From NCBI RefSeq assembly GCF_016629525.1, contig NZ_AP024269.1, positions 4,228,001-4,292,000 on the forward strand: 64,000 nt of DNA, written 5' to 3'. Below, piece by piece: positions 1-9,192 of this stretch. How positions within the stretch are numbered: position 1 is the first letter of the stretch; the number at the start of each line of letters is the position of its first letter. The stretch comes from Kaistia sp. 32K (GTDB lineage: Bacteria; Pseudomonadota; Alphaproteobacteria; Rhizobiales; Kaistiaceae). The position numbers and the translations under genes are program-made. The notes under the pieces are model-generated. The model did not search any database. It was not told the origin of the DNA and worked only from the letters and a program-made list of their open reading frames with translations.

Positions 1-2
1 GA

Positions 3-365
3 TTGCAGAAGCCGTTCTTCAACCCGCCGAACTGGATCTTTGGACCGGTATGGACGCTGCTCTATGCCCTGATGGCCGTCGCCTTCTGGCGGGTCTGGGT
101 GCTCGGTCGCGGCCCGGCGCTGCAGGCGGCGGCGCTTGCCTTCGCCGTGCAGCTGGTGCTCAACGTCGCCTGGTCCGGGCTGTTCTTCGGCCTGCACGCG
201 CCCGGTCTGGCGCTGATCGATATCGCGGCGCTCCTTCTCGCCATCATCGCGACGATGAGCGCGTTTTCCCGCATCGATAGCCGATCCGCCTGGATGCTGG
301 CGCCCTATCTGGCCTGGGTCGCCTTCGCCAGCGTGCTCAACGCGTCTATCTGGTGGCTCAACTGA
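3..365 (+). CDS. TspO/MBR family membrane protein, 5' end cut by window edge
   Basis: The frame is open from the first bases of the window, so the true start lies outside it. The visible 120 residues carry the family signature PNWIFGPVWTLLY near the start and four hydrophobic segments. The family usually has 150-160 residues and five membrane helices, so roughly the first helix is missing. TspO proteins bind porphyrins and related ligands in the membrane and influence tetrapyrrole-dependent regulation; the ligand here is unknown. The next gene starts 80 bp downstream on the same strand. Confidence 0.85.
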   Translation: MQKPFFNPPNWIFGPVWTLLYALMAVAFWRVWVLGRGPALQAAALAFAVQLVLNVAWSGLFFGLHAPGLALIDIAALLLAIIATMSAFSRIDSRSAWMLAPYLAWVAFASVLNASIWWLN

Positions 366-444
366 GCGACATTTCGCGATATGGCGGGTCTTCGCGGAAC
401 GCGCGTATAAAAGCGGACCCTTCCGATTCCCGAAGCAGAGCCCG

Positions 445-636
445 ATGAACAGCTTTTTCTACTACCTGATCCCGATCGCGCTCGGCGCCGTTGCCATCGT
501 GCTGCTGCTCGGCCTTTTCAACATGGTGCGCGGCGGCTCGCCCGAGCGCTCGCAGAAGCTGATGCGCCTGCGCGTCCTGCTGCAGTTCGCCGCCGTCGTG
601 ATCATGATGGCCGCCCTCTATTTCGCAGCCCGCTGA
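445..636 (+). CDS. HIG1-domain twin-transmembrane protein
   Basis: This 63-residue protein has two hydrophobic helices (about residues 5-27 and 43-61) joined by a basic loop, NMVRGGSPERSQKLMRLRV. That layout is typical of the hypoxia-induced HIG1/twin-transmembrane family. Mitochondrial relatives associate with respiratory supercomplexes, and a role beside cytochrome oxidase is plausible here but inferred. The stop lies only 7 bp before the adenosyltransferase start, so the two are probably co-transcribed. A HIG1-like protein next to a PduO-type adenosyltransferase is, as far as I recall, a common neighbourhood in alphaproteobacteria. Confidence 0.85.
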   Translation: MNSFFYYLIPIALGAVAIVLLLGLFNMVRGGSPERSQKLMRLRVLLQFAAVVIMMAALYFAAR

Positions 637-643
637 GGAAACG

Positions 644-1210
644 ATGGTCGCGCTCACCCGCATCTATACGAGGACTGGCGACGACGGCACCACCGCCCTC
701 GTCACGGGCGAGCGTCGGGCCAAGTCGGACCTCCGGGTCGAGAGCTACGGCACGATCGACGAGACGAACGCCCATATCGGCGCCGCACGTCTCTACGTCA
801 CCGATACGCTCGATCAGATGCTGGCCCGGATTCAGAACGACCTGTTCGACCTCGGCGCCGATCTCTCGACGCCGGAGTCCGGTCTGAAGCCTGGACGCGA
901 GGCGCTGCGCATCGTCGACGCGCAGACCGAGCGGCTGGAGGCGGAAATCGACCAGCTCAACGCCGAGCTGAGCCCGCTGCGCTCCTTCGTGCTGCCGGGC
1001 GGGTCGCCTGCCGCGGCGCATCTGCATCTGGCGCGCACCGTCGCCCGCCGCGCCGAGCGCGTGATGGTCGAGCTCGCCTCGCGCGAGGCGGTCAACGCCG
1101 CCGCGATCCGCTACATCAACCGCCTGTCCGATTTCCTGTTCGTGGCGGCGCGCTATGTCAATGATCGCGGCGCCACGGATGTCCTGTGGGTGCCGGGTCA
1201 GAATCGCTGA
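644..1210 (+). CDS. cob(I)yrinic acid a,c-diamide adenosyltransferase, PduO type
   Basis: This 188-residue protein transfers the 5'-deoxyadenosyl group of ATP to cob(I)alamin to make coenzyme B12. The N-terminal ATP-binding motif YTRTGDDGTTAL (about residues 7-18) and the later segment LPGGSPAAAHLHLARTVARRAER are diagnostic of the PduO trimeric class, rather than CobA or EutT. The Shine-Dalgarno TGAGGAA lies just upstream and overlaps the stop of the HIG1 gene. The rhomboid gene starts 10 bp after the stop, so HIG1, this gene and the rhomboid gene probably form one transcript. Confidence 0.95.
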   Translation: MVALTRIYTRTGDDGTTALVTGERRAKSDLRVESYGTIDETNAHIGAARLYVTDTLDQMLARIQNDLFDLGADLSTPESGLKPGREALRIVDAQTERLEAEIDQLNAELSPLRSFVLPGGSPAAAHLHLARTVARRAERVMVELASREAVNAAAIRYINRLSDFLFVAARYVNDRGATDVLWVPGQNR

Positions 1211-1219
1211 GGACGACAC

Positions 1220-1939
1220 ATGTTCGTGCCGTTCCACGACCAAAATCCGCTCCGCTACATCCGCTTTCCGTGGGTCACGCGCGGGCTCGTGGTCCTGAAC
1301 TGCCTGATCTTCCTGATCTACCAGCGCGCCGGCAACGCCGATGCCGAAGCCGCGTCGGTGATGGCGTTCGGCCTGATTCCGTCGACGCTCGCCGGCATCC
1401 ACATCCGCACGCCCGGCATCTTCCACGCGCCGGAATATCTGACCTTCGTCACCTCGTCCTTCCTGCATGGCGACATCTGGCACCTTGCCGGCAACATGCT
1501 GTTCCTCTGGGTCTTCGGCGACAATGTCGAGGACGCGATGGGGCATGTCCGCTTCATCATCTTCTATTTCCTGTGCGCGATCGGCGGCGGGCTGGCGCAT
1601 GTCGCGGTCGAGCCCGGCTCCGATATCGCCCTGATCGGCGCCTCCGGCTCGGTCGCCGGCGTGATCGCCGCCTATTTGCTGCTGCATCCTCGCGTAAAAA
1701 TCTGGATCCTGCTGCTGTTCCGTATTCCGATACGGCTCAGGACCGTCTGGGTGCTCGGTTTCTGGATCCTGCTGCAGATCTACAATTTCCTCTTCGGCGC
1801 GCCGGGCGAGATCTCCTGGGCGGCGCATCTCGGCGGCCTGTTGATGGGCACAATCCTGGTCTTGTTCATGCGCAGGCCCGGCGTGCCGCTGCTGGCGCGG
1901 CAGGCGGACGAGGCGCTGCCGGTCGACCCTGTGGTTTGA
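1220..1939 (+). CDS. Rhomboid family intramembrane serine protease
   Basis: This 239-residue polytopic membrane protein carries the catalytic serine in GASGSVAGVIAAY (about residues 140-152, the GxSG motif) and a late histidine in AAHLGGLLMG, the expected Ser-His dyad. The motif HGDIWHLAGNMLFLWVFGDNVED matches the conserved HxxxHLxxNM segment of rhomboids. It would cleave membrane proteins within the bilayer; the substrate is unknown. GAGGA sits just ahead of the ATG. It closes the short HIG1-adenosyltransferase-rhomboid transcript. Confidence 0.95.
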   Translation: MFVPFHDQNPLRYIRFPWVTRGLVVLNCLIFLIYQRAGNADAEAASVMAFGLIPSTLAGIHIRTPGIFHAPEYLTFVTSSFLHGDIWHLAGNMLFLWVFGDNVEDAMGHVRFIIFYFLCAIGGGLAHVAVEPGSDIALIGASGSVAGVIAAYLLLHPRVKIWILLLFRIPIRLRTVWVLGFWILLQIYNFLFGAPGEISWAAHLGGLLMGTILVLFMRRPGVPLLARQADEALPVDPVV

Positions 1940-1964
1940 GCCATTCCAGCCTGCCGGAGTTGCG

Positions 1965-1993
1965 TTGACTCCCGGCGAACCCGCCAGTACGGT
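1965..1993 (+). promoter_or_regulatory. Candidate sigma-70-type promoter for etfBA
   Basis: TTGACT at 1965-1970 is followed after 17 bp by TACGGT at 1988-1993. The -35 is good and the -10 weak, as is usual in GC-rich alphaproteobacteria. It lies about 50 bp before the etfB start. Confidence 0.35.
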
Positions 1994-2043
1994 CCCGCGC
2001 CAAACGCTCCGCAAATCGCTGCAGCGAAAGGATAATCACCAAG

Positions 2044-2793
2044 ATGAAAATCCTCGTGCCCGTTAAGCGGGTGGTCGACACCAACGTCAAGATCCGCGTC
2101 AAGCCGGATGGCACCGGCGTTGATCTTGCCAACGTCAAGATGTCGATGAACCCCTTCGACGAAATCGCCGTCGAAGAGGCTCTGCGTCTGAAGGAAGCGG
2201 GCAAGGTGACGGAAGTCGTCGTCGTCTCCATTGGCTCCGACAAGTCGGCGGAAACGCTGCGCACCGGCCTTGCCATGGGCGCGGATCGCGCCATCCTGGT
2301 GAAGACCGACGCCGCCAGCGTCGAGCCCCTCGCGGTCGCGAAGCTCTTGAAGGCGGTCATCGCCACCGAACAGCCCGGCCTCGTCATCCTCGGCAAGCAG
2401 GCGATCGACGACGATTCGAACCAGACCGGCCAGATGCTGGCCGCCCTGCTCGGCTGGCCCCAGGCGACCTTCGCCTCGAAGGTCGTGATCGGCGACGGCA
2501 CGGTCGACGTGACGCGCGAGATCGACGGCGGCCTCGAGACCCTGCAGCTCAAGCTGCCGGCGATCGTCACCACGGATCTGCGCTTGAACGAGCCGCGCTA
2601 CGCTTCGCTGCCGAACATCATGAAGGCGAAGAAGAAGCCGCTCGACGAGACGACGCCGGAGGCGCTCGGCGTCGACGCCGCGCCGCGTTTGACCGTGCTC
2701 AAGACGGTCGAGCCGTCGGGCCGCACGGCCGGCGTCAAGGTTGGCTCCGTCGACGAACTGGTCGCGAAGCTCAAGCAGGCGGGAGTACTCTGA
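2044..2793 (+). CDS. etfB: Electron transfer flavoprotein beta subunit
   Basis: This 249-residue subunit opens with [20 protein letters not shown]. It contains [17 protein letters not shown], the [22 protein letters not shown] stretch, and the signature [31 protein letters not shown], all characteristic of EtfB. The EtfAB dimer collects electrons from acyl-CoA dehydrogenases and passes them to ETF-ubiquinone oxidoreductase. The etfA ATG follows one base after its stop, indicating translational coupling. Length and start agree with the family. Confidence 0.97.
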   Translation: MKILVPVKRVVDTNVKIRVKPDGTGVDLANVKMSMNPFDEIAVEEALRLKEAGKVTEVVVVSIGSDKSAETLRTGLAMGADRAILVKTDAASVEPLAVAKLLKAVIATEQPGLVILGKQAIDDDSNQTGQMLAALLGWPQATFASKVVIGDGTVDVTREIDGGLETLQLKLPAIVTTDLRLNEPRYASLPNIMKAKKKPLDETTPEALGVDAAPRLTVLKTVEPSGRTAGVKVGSVDELVAKLKQAGVL

Positions 2794-2794
2794 G

Positions 2795-3730
2795 ATGGCG
2801 ACGCTGATCATCGCGGAACATGACGACGCGCATCTGAACGAGGCGACCGCGAAGGCGCTCAGCGCCGCGCTGGCGCTCGGCAAGCCGGTCGATATCCTCG
2901 TCGCCGGCCACCAGGCGAAGGCCGCGGCGGACGCGGCGGCGCAGCTTGCGGGCGTGCGCACGGTGCTGCTCGCCGATGGCGAGAGCCTCGCCAATCGCCG
3001 CGCCGAGCCGCTCGCCGACCTGGTCGTCTCGCTCGCCGACAAGTATGACGCGATCGTCGCCCCGGCGACATCGACCGGCAAGAACGTCGCGCCGCGCGTC
3101 GCGGCGCTGCTCGACGTGATGCAGGTCTCGGAAATCACCAAGGTGGTGGCTCCGGATACGTTCGAGCGTCCGATCTATGCCGGCAACGCCGTCGAGACGG
3201 TTCAGTCGAGCGACAAGAAGCTGGTCGTCACCGTCCGCATCGCCGCCTTCCCGGCGGCAGCGACCGGCGGCAGCGCCCCGGTCGAGACGATCGCGGCCCC
3301 TGCCGATGCCGGCCTCTCCCGCTTCGTCGGCGCGGATCTCTCCGTCTCCGACCGTCCGGAACTGGCCTCGGCCCGCGTCATCGTTTCCGGCGGCCGCGCC
3401 CTCGGTTCGGCCGAGAAGTTCCAGGAGGTGATCGCCCCGCTCGCCGACCAGCTCAAGGCCGCCATCGGCGCCTCGCGCGCCGCGGTCGACGCCGGCTACG
3501 CGCCGAACGACTGGCAGGTCGGCCAGACCGGCAAGGTGGTGGCGCCGGAGCTCTACATCGCCGTCGGTATCTCGGGCGCGATCCAGCATCTCGCCGGCAT
3601 GAAGGACTCGAAGGTCATCGTCGCGATCAACAAGGACGGCGACGCGCCGATCTTCCAGGTCGCCGATTATGGCCTCGTCGACGATCTCTTCACGGTCGTG
3701 CCGGCCCTGACCAAGGCGCTCGGAAACTAA
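2795..3730 (+). CDS. etfA: Electron transfer flavoprotein alpha subunit
   Basis: This 311-residue protein begins [22 protein letters not shown]. The C-terminal FAD domain contains [18 protein letters not shown] and [24 protein letters not shown], the expected FAD-contacting segments. An upstream in-frame start at 2741 lies inside etfB and has no family support, so the ATG one base after the etfB stop was chosen. It forms the EtfAB dimer with the preceding gene. The 3-hydroxybutyryl-CoA dehydrogenase downstream fits a shared role in acyl-CoA oxidation. Confidence 0.97.
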   Translation: MATLIIAEHDDAHLNEATAKALSAALALGKPVDILVAGHQAKAAADAAAQLAGVRTVLLADGESLANRRAEPLADLVVSLADKYDAIVAPATSTGKNVAPRVAALLDVMQVSEITKVVAPDTFERPIYAGNAVETVQSSDKKLVVTVRIAAFPAAATGGSAPVETIAAPADAGLSRFVGADLSVSDRPELASARVIVSGGRALGSAEKFQEVIAPLADQLKAAIGASRAAVDAGYAPNDWQVGQTGKVVAPELYIAVGISGAIQHLAGMKDSKVIVAINKDGDAPIFQVADYGLVDDLFTVVPALTKALGN

Positions 3731-3854
3731 GCGTTTACCAAGACCGGTTGACAATCCCGCCGGCCGTGCTCGACTGACCTCCCGGTCATCGTGCACGGCC
3801 GCATCGTTTTTCAGACCCGCATTCCGTTCGAGACGACAAAGGAGCCCTTGGGGC

Positions 3855-4736
3855 ATGAGCACCGCGATTAAGACGATCGGCGTCATTGGAGCCGGTCAGA
3901 TGGGCAATGGTATCGCCCATGTGAGCGCGCTTGCCGGCTACGAGGTCTTCATCCACGACCTCGCCGAGGAACGGGTCCGCAAGGGCCTCGCCACCATCGA
4001 CGGCAATCTCTCGCGCCAGGTGCATTCCGGCCGCATCAGCGAGGACGACCGCAAGGCAGCGCTGGCCCGCGTCAAGCCGGCCGTCAGCGTCGACGCGCTC
4101 GGAACCTGCGATCTCGTCATCGAGGCGGCGACCGAGGACGAGCAGACCAAGCGCAAGATCTTCGCCGGCATCTGCCCGGCCCTGAAGCCGGAGGCGATGC
4201 TCGCCACCAACACCTCGTCGATCTCGATCACCCGCCTTGCCTCGGCGACCGACAGGCCCGAGCGCTTCATCGGCATCCATTTCATGAACCCCGTCCCGGT
4301 CATGCAGCTGGTGGAGCTGATCCGCGGCATCGCCACCGGCGACGAGACCTTCGAGGCGTCGAAGGCCTATGTCGGCCAGCTCGGCAAGACCTCGACGGTT
4401 TCCGAGGATTTCCCAGGCTTCATCGTCAACCGCATCCTGCTGCCGATGATCAACGAGGCGATCTACGTTCTCTACGAGGGCGTCGGCTCGGTCGACGCGA
4501 TCGACACGGCGATGAAGCTCGGCGCCAACCATCCGATGGGCCCGCTGCAGCTCGCCGATTTCATCGGCCTCGATACCTGCCTGTCGATCATGCAGGTGCT
4601 CTATGAGGGCCTGGCGGATTCGAAGTACCGCCCCTGCCCGCTCCTGGTGAAATATGTCGAGGCCGGCTGGCTCGGCCGCAAGACCAATCGCGGCTTCTAC
4701 GACTATCGCGGCGAGCACCCCGTCCCGACGCGCTGA
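3855..4736 (+). CDS. 3-hydroxybutyryl-CoA dehydrogenase
   Basis: This 293-residue enzyme interconverts 3-hydroxybutyryl-CoA and acetoacetyl-CoA with NAD(P). The N-terminal Rossmann motif is [16 protein letters not shown] (about residues 8-23). The catalytic-histidine region is [21 protein letters not shown], and [19 protein letters not shown] opens the C-terminal dimer domain. AAGGAG precedes the ATG by about ten bases. The placement directly after etfBA is a frequent alphaproteobacterial arrangement. A perfect -35 box TTGACA occurs at 3748-3753 without a convincing -10, so it could have its own promoter. Confidence 0.95.
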   Translation: MSTAIKTIGVIGAGQMGNGIAHVSALAGYEVFIHDLAEERVRKGLATIDGNLSRQVHSGRISEDDRKAALARVKPAVSVDALGTCDLVIEAATEDEQTKRKIFAGICPALKPEAMLATNTSSISITRLASATDRPERFIGIHFMNPVPVMQLVELIRGIATGDETFEASKAYVGQLGKTSTVSEDFPGFIVNRILLPMINEAIYVLYEGVGSVDAIDTAMKLGANHPMGPLQLADFIGLDTCLSIMQVLYEGLADSKYRPCPLLVKYVEAGWLGRKTNRGFYDYRGEHPVPTR

Positions 4737-4759
4737 AGCGACGGTCAGACGCAAGCAAG

Positions 4760-4880
4760 CCCCTCACCCAACCCTCTCCCGCAAGCGGGCGAGGGCTTTT
4801 TCGGCCGAAGTGGTGTCGGTGTGGAGGCGGGGCGCGGCGCTCCCTCTCCCGCTTGCGGGAGAGGGTCGGGATGAGGGTCC
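4760..4880. repeat. Pair of inverted REP-like palindromes (type D), terminator-like
   Basis: Two copies of a motif around CCCTCTCCCGC face each other. The first (near 4772-4795) forms a hairpin and runs into CTTTTT, so it could end the 3-hydroxybutyryl-CoA dehydrogenase transcript. The second is a perfect 11-bp inverted repeat with a 2-nt loop (4842-4852 and 4855-4865). The same family recurs near 12780, 47380 and 53190. The space separates convergent genes. Confidence 0.75.
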
Positions 4881-4899
4881 GGAAGCCCTCGAACTCACA

Positions 4900-5562
4900 T
4901 CAGGCCTCGCCGAGCGCCGCTTTGATCAGCGCCTTGGCGTCGTCCGAATCCCATTCGGCCGGGCCGGACATCACGCCGAGCGCGCATCCCTTGCCGTCGA
5001 TCAGCACCGTCGTCGGCAGGCCGACCGCCAAGCCCTTGCCCTTCAGGCCGGAGAAGATGCCGGTTGTGGGATCGCCGTAGAAGCCGAGCGACTTGACGCC
5101 GATCTCCTCCAGGAATGCCTTCGGCTTGGCAGGGTCCTGCGTGTCGATCGAGACAGCGACGACCGAGAAATCCTTGCCCTCATGCGCCGCGTCGAGCCGG
5201 TCGAGCGCCGGCATCTCCTGCCGGCAGGGCGCGCACCAGGTCGCCCAGAGGTTCAGGAGCACCGTCTTGCCGGCGAAATCGGCGATCGAGACCTTGTCGC
5301 CGCTGGCGTTCTGGAACGACAGGTCGCCGAGCAGCGTCGGCTCGCTGGCGACGCGGAACGCCGCGACCTCGCCCTTGGCGAAGGGCGCGAGCAGCCCTGC
5401 CGCCTTGACCGCCGGGGCGCAGTCGACGCCCGACCATTCAACGACGGCGTTGCCTTTCCGGGTCTCCGTCACGTATACCGCCGCGACTCCCACTGCGATG
5501 CCTGCGATCGCGGCAAGGCCGATTACCGTCCACCGCCGCGATTGACCGCGCGTCTCATTCAT
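4900..5562 (-). CDS. tlpA: TlpA/ResA-type membrane-anchored thiol:disulfide oxidoreductase
   Basis: This 220-residue protein has one N-terminal membrane anchor (about residues 12-31, [19 protein letters not shown]). A periplasmic thioredoxin-fold domain follows, with the redox motif [15 protein letters not shown] (CxxC, about residues 131-145). The cis-proline segment appears as [12 protein letters not shown]. TlpA proteins in rhizobia reduce disulfides during cytochrome oxidase (Cu-A site) maturation, and that role is inferred here. It is divergent from argH with only 26 bp between the two starts, an arrangement I recall from other Hyphomicrobiales. Confidence 0.93.
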   Translation of the reverse strand: MNETRGQSRRWTVIGLAAIAGIAVGVAAVYVTETRKGNAVVEWSGVDCAPAVKAAGLLAPFAKGEVAAFRVASEPTLLGDLSFQNASGDKVSIADFAGKTVLLNLWATWCAPCRQEMPALDRLDAAHEGKDFSVVAVSIDTQDPAKPKAFLEEIGVKSLGFYGDPTTGIFSGLKGKGLAVGLPTTVLIDGKGCALGVMSGPAEWDSDDAKALIKAALGEA

Positions 5563-5588
5563 TCCGTCCTGCCTCCAAGAGAGGGTAC

Positions 5589-6983
5589 ATGAGCAATTCG
5601 ATGTGGGGCGGCCGCTTCTCCGAAGGTCCGGCCGCCATCATGGAAGAGATCAACGCGTCGATTGGTTTCGACCAGAAGCTCTACCGCCAGGACATTGCCG
5701 GTTCGAAGGCGCATGCTGCCATGCTCGCCCGCCAGGGCATCCTTGGCGCGGACGATGCCGAAAAGATCGTGGCAGGTCTAGACACCATCCTGCGCGAAAT
5801 CGAAGCGGGCGAGTTCAAATTTTCCCGCGCGCTCGAGGACATCCACCTCAACATCGAGTCGCGCCTGAAGGAACTGATCGGCGACGCCGCCGGCCGGCTG
5901 CACACCGCCCGCTCGCGCAACGACCAGGTCGCGACCGACTTCAAGCTCTGGGTCCGCGACACGATCGACGCGCTCGACGCGGCGCTGCGCGAGCTCCAGG
6001 TAGCCCTTGCCGACAAGGCCTTCGCCCATGCCGGCCAGGTCATGCCGGGCTTCACGCATCTGCAGAGCGCCCAGCCGGTCACCTTCGGCCATCACCTCCT
6101 CGCCTATGTCGAGATGATCGGCCGCGATCGCGGCCGCTTCCAGGACGCCCGCAAGCGCCTGAACGAGAACCCGCTCGGCGCCGCGGCGCTCGCCGGCACG
6201 TCGTTCCCGATCGACCGCTTCCAGACGGCGGCAGCGCTCGGCTTTGACCGGCCGACGGCGAATTCGCTCGACAGCGTCTCCGACCGCGACTTCGTCATCG
6301 AGGCGCTGGCGGCGGCGAGCCTCTGCGCCATCCATCTCTCGCGCTTCGCCGAAGAGATCGTGATCTGGTCGTCGGCCCAGTTCCGCTTCATCAAGCTCTC
6401 CGACAAGTTCACCACCGGCTCGTCGATCATGCCGCAGAAGCGCAACCCGGACGCGGCCGAGCTGGTGCGCGCCAAGACGGGCCGCATCATCGGCGCCCAG
6501 ACGGCGCTGCAGATCGTCATGAAGGGTCTTCCGCTCGCCTATCAGAAGGACATGCAGGAAGACAAGGAACAGGCCTTCGACGCGTTCGAGAGCCTGGAGC
6601 TGGCGATCGCCGCCACCACCGGCATGGTCCTCGACATGGAGCCGGAAGCCGCCAATCTGAAGAAGGCGGCAGGCTCGGGCTTCGCCACGGCGACCGATCT
6701 CGCCGACTGGCTGGTGCGCGAACTGAACATGCCGTTCCGCGACGCCCACCACGTCACCGGCCGCATCGTCGCCATCGCGTCCGAGCGCGGCGTCGAGCTC
6801 ACCAAGGTGACGCTCGCCGAGATGCAGGCCGTGCATCCGGCCATCACCGACGCCGTCTATTCGGTGCTGACCGTCGACAAGTCGGTCCGCAGCCGCACCT
6901 CCTATGGCGGCACCTCGCCGAAGAATGTGCGGTCGCAGGCGAAGCGCTGGCAGCGGGCGCTGGCCCGTGAAACGAAGGCCTGA
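5589..6983 (+). CDS. argH: Argininosuccinate lyase
   Basis: This 464-residue enzyme cleaves argininosuccinate to arginine and fumarate, the last step of arginine synthesis. It starts [15 protein letters not shown] and carries the superfamily signature [16 protein letters not shown] (about residues 278-293). It also has the conserved [20 protein letters not shown] and [12 protein letters not shown] segments. A GAGAGGG Shine-Dalgarno lies five bases before the ATG. Length and start match the family. The LptM-like lipoprotein and lysA follow on the same strand. Confidence 0.98.
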   Translation: MSNSMWGGRFSEGPAAIMEEINASIGFDQKLYRQDIAGSKAHAAMLARQGILGADDAEKIVAGLDTILREIEAGEFKFSRALEDIHLNIESRLKELIGDAAGRLHTARSRNDQVATDFKLWVRDTIDALDAALRELQVALADKAFAHAGQVMPGFTHLQSAQPVTFGHHLLAYVEMIGRDRGRFQDARKRLNENPLGAAALAGTSFPIDRFQTAAALGFDRPTANSLDSVSDRDFVIEALAAASLCAIHLSRFAEEIVIWSSAQFRFIKLSDKFTTGSSIMPQKRNPDAAELVRAKTGRIIGAQTALQIVMKGLPLAYQKDMQEDKEQAFDAFESLELAIAATTGMVLDMEPEAANLKKAAGSGFATATDLADWLVRELNMPFRDAHHVTGRIVAIASERGVELTKVTLAEMQAVHPAITDAVYSVLTVDKSVRSRTSYGGTSPKNVRSQAKRWQRALARETKA

Positions 6984-7060
6984 ACCCCGCCGATTTTGGC
7001 AATGACGCGGCGGCGCGATCGGATAAGATGCGCCGCCGAATGCCCTCAGGAGACGCCGCC

Positions 7061-7258
7061 TTGGCCCTTGCTGCCCGAATTCTTCTTATGACCGCCGCCC
7101 TGGCGCTTGCCGGTTGCGGTGTGAAGGGCCCGCCGGAGCCGCCGCCGGGCGGCCCGCAGGCGCTCTCCGCCGAGCATCCCGGCCCCGACGGCAAGAAACC
7201 CGACGTCTCCAAACCGGCCGTACCGGACCGGTCGCTATGGATCGACAAGCTGCTCTGA
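7061..7258 (+). CDS. Small LptM-like (YifL) lipoprotein
   Basis: The short signal peptide ends in the lipobox LALAGC, followed by GVKGPPEPPPGG, the usual look of the small lipoproteins found between argH and lysA. In E. coli LptM helps mature the LptD disulfides of the LPS translocon; the same role here is inferred. I prefer the TTG at 7061 because AGGAG (7048-7052) lies 8 bases ahead and gives a normal-length signal (65 aa). An in-frame ATG at 7028 would give 76 aa but lacks a good ribosome site. Confidence 0.75.
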   Translation: MALAARILLMTAALALAGCGVKGPPEPPPGGPQALSAEHPGPDGKKPDVSKPAVPDRSLWIDKLL

Positions 7259-7300
7259 ACCCTCCGGGAACAGGCGGCGCTGCAAACCACCATTTGATTG

Positions 7301-7402
7301 CCGTCATTCCCGCGAAAGCGGGAATCCATCCCGCCGAAGCCTGGGGAGTTCTCTCCGACCGGGCCACGGCTGAATGGATCCCGGGTCAGGCCCGGGATGA
7401 CG
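7301..7402. repeat. Type C intergenic repeat pair
   Basis: An inverted pair: GTCATTCCCGCGAAAGCGGG, then, after about 50 bp, TGGATCCCGGG...CCCGGGATGACG. Each half is itself a hairpin and the two face outwards. This is the same family into which the IS110 element at 42256 has inserted. It sits directly before lysA, so any lysA promoter must lie within it or upstream of it. Confidence 0.8.
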
Positions 7403-7421
7403 ACCGAGGGTTGACCCTGAA

Positions 7422-8693
7422 ATGAACCATTTCGAATATCGCGACGGCGCGCTCTACGCCGAGGACGTGGCGATCGCCGATATCGCCGCCGCCGTCGGCA
7501 CGCCGTTCTACTGCTATTCGACCGCGACGCTGACCCGCCACTTTCGCGTTTTCCGCGAGGCGCTGGCCGGGCTCGACACGCTGGTCTGCTACGCCGTGAA
7601 GGCGAATTCCAACCAGGCGGTGCTGAAGACGCTGGTCGCCGAGGGCGCCGGCATGGACGTCGTCTCGGAAGGCGAACTGCGCCGGGCGCTGGCCGCCGGC
7701 TGCCCGCCGGAAAAGATCGTCTTCTCCGGCGTCGCCAAGACGGCGCGCGAGATCGCGCTGGCGCTCGATACCGGCATCCTCTGCTTCAACGTCGAATCCG
7801 AGCCGGAACTGGAGCGGATTTCCGAGATCGCGACCGCCAAGGGCAAGACCGCGACCATCTCGCTGCGCATCAATCCCGACGTCGATGCCAAGACCCACGC
7901 CAAGATCACCACCGGCAAGTCCGAGAACAAGTTCGGCATTCCGTATGAGCGCGCCCGCGAGGTCTACGCCCATGCAGCGACCTTGCCCGGCCTTCGCGTC
8001 GCCGGCGTCGACATGCATATCGGCAGCCAGATCACCGACATGGAGCCGTATGACGCGGCCTATGGGCTGCTCGCCGACCTGGTTCGCGACCTCCGCGCCG
8101 ACGGCCACCAGATCGACCATGTCGACGCGGGCGGCGGTCTCGGCATCCCCTATCGCCTGAGCGAGGCCACGCCGCCGGATCCCACCGCCTATGCGGCGAT
8201 CGTGCGCAAGCGCCTCGGCAATCTCGGCGCCAGGATCCTGTTCGAGCCGGGCCGGATGATCGTCGGCAATGCCGGCATCCTCGTCTCCGAGGTCGTCTAT
8301 GTGAAGGAAGGCGCCGCCAAGACCTTCGTCATCGTCGACGCCGGCATGAACGACCTGATCCGCCCGACCCTCTACGAGGCGCATCACGACATCCAGCCGG
8401 TCGCGGTGCCGAAGCCGGGTACGCGCGAGATCTTCGCCGACGTCGTCGGCGGCGTCTGCGAGACGGGCGACTATCTGGCGCTCGACCGCACCATGGCCGC
8501 CGTCGAGCCCGGCGACCTGATCGCCGTGATGACCGCCGGCGCCTATGGCGCGGTGCAGGGATCGAGCTACAACACCCGGCCGCTCGCCGCGGAGGTGCTC
8601 GTCAACGGCGGCGACTTCGCTGTTGTCCGCCCGCGCCAGACCTATGACGACCTGATCGGCATGGACAAGCCCGCGCCCTGGCAGGCGGAATAG
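7422..8693 (+). CDS. lysA: Diaminopimelate decarboxylase
   Basis: This 423-residue PLP enzyme converts meso-diaminopimelate to L-lysine. The PLP lysine is in [17 protein letters not shown] (about residue 59). The phosphate-binding [10 protein letters not shown] and the substrate-contacting [14 protein letters not shown] with [14 protein letters not shown] are present. Length and N-terminus match the family. argH, the lipoprotein and lysA lie in the same order and strand in many proteobacteria. No lysine riboswitch is seen in the 163-bp upstream gap, which is filled by a repeat. Confidence 0.98.
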   Translation: MNHFEYRDGALYAEDVAIADIAAAVGTPFYCYSTATLTRHFRVFREALAGLDTLVCYAVKANSNQAVLKTLVAEGAGMDVVSEGELRRALAAGCPPEKIVFSGVAKTAREIALALDTGILCFNVESEPELERISEIATAKGKTATISLRINPDVDAKTHAKITTGKSENKFGIPYERAREVYAHAATLPGLRVAGVDMHIGSQITDMEPYDAAYGLLADLVRDLRADGHQIDHVDAGGGLGIPYRLSEATPPDPTAYAAIVRKRLGNLGARILFEPGRMIVGNAGILVSEVVYVKEGAAKTFVIVDAGMNDLIRPTLYEAHHDIQPVAVPKPGTREIFADVVGGVCETGDYLALDRTMAAVEPGDLIAVMTAGAYGAVQGSSYNTRPLAAEVLVNGGDFAVVRPRQTYDDLIGMDKPAPWQAE

Positions 8694-8767
8694 ACCGACT
8701 CCGGCTTCGCCGCCGCTGGGCGGCGGCGATTGCCAATTTGCCGCACAATGCCGATATTGGAGGGGAG

Positions 8768-9100
8768 ATGACCAACGCCGACGCGTTTCCCCTCGATCCC
8801 GACCCTGCCCAGCGCTCCGAGCCGCCGCGCCTCAGCGACCGGCAGGTCGTGTTGATCTCGAAGGCGCTGGCCGAGCCGCGCCGCTACCAGATCCTGAAGG
8901 AACTCGGCGCCGTCGGCGGGTCGATAGCGTGCAGCTGCGTCGTCCAGAACCACCAGGTCAGCGCCGCCACCATTTCGCATCACCTGAAGGAACTGGAAAC
9001 CGCGGGACTGATCGAGATCGTCCGCGAGGGCAAGTTCGCGAGCCTGGTCCTGCGCCGCGACGTGCTCGACGCCTACCTCGCCCAGCTCTCCCAGATTTGA
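8768..9100 (+). CDS. ArsR-family winged-helix transcriptional regulator
   Basis: This roughly 110-residue protein has the helix-turn-helix [36 protein letters not shown] (about residues 60-94), typical of ArsR/SmtB repressors. The preceding segment has cysteines in [10 protein letters not shown], a possible sensing site. I chose the ATG at 8768 because GGAGG precedes it closely; an in-frame ATG ten codons upstream has no ribosome site. A near-perfect operator (9139-9166) separates it from the SDR gene, so it probably controls that gene. The inducer is unknown. Confidence 0.9.
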   Translation: MTNADAFPLDPDPAQRSEPPRLSDRQVVLISKALAEPRRYQILKELGAVGGSIACSCVVQNHQVSAATISHHLKELETAGLIEIVREGKFASLVLRRDVLDAYLAQLSQI

Positions 9101-9138
9101 TCGACGACGCGATTATCGCCCGATCGCGCTCTTGTAAT

Positions 9139-9166
9139 GATTAGATACTTATCTAACTGTCTAATC
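9139..9166. promoter_or_regulatory. Palindromic operator candidate for the ArsR-family regulator
   Basis: TTAGATACTTATCTAA at 9141-9156 is a 7-2-7 perfect inverted repeat. Overlapping it, GATTAGA (9139-9145) pairs with TCTAATC (9160-9166) as a second inverted repeat. The block is AT-rich in a GC-rich genome and ends 26 bp before the SDR start, where a repressor would occlude the promoter. Confidence 0.65.
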
Positions 9167-9192
9167 GACTCATACCAACAGGAGCAAATGAG

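Noticed and set aside
644..1210. Cobalamin riboswitch before the adenosyltransferase
   Set aside because: The gene starts 7 bp after the HIG1 gene. There is no space for a riboswitch and no B12-box sequence was seen.
602..2014. Long minus-strand frame opposite the adenosyltransferase and rhomboid genes
   Set aside because: Shadow of two recognisable genes; low-complexity composition and no motif.
3748..3775. TTGACA at 3748 as promoter of the 3-hydroxybutyryl-CoA dehydrogenase gene
   Set aside because: The -35 is perfect, but no acceptable -10 lies 15-19 bp downstream, so it is mentioned only with the gene.
7259..7421. Lysine riboswitch before lysA
   Set aside because: The gap is a type C repeat pair and shows no lysine-riboswitch-like structure.
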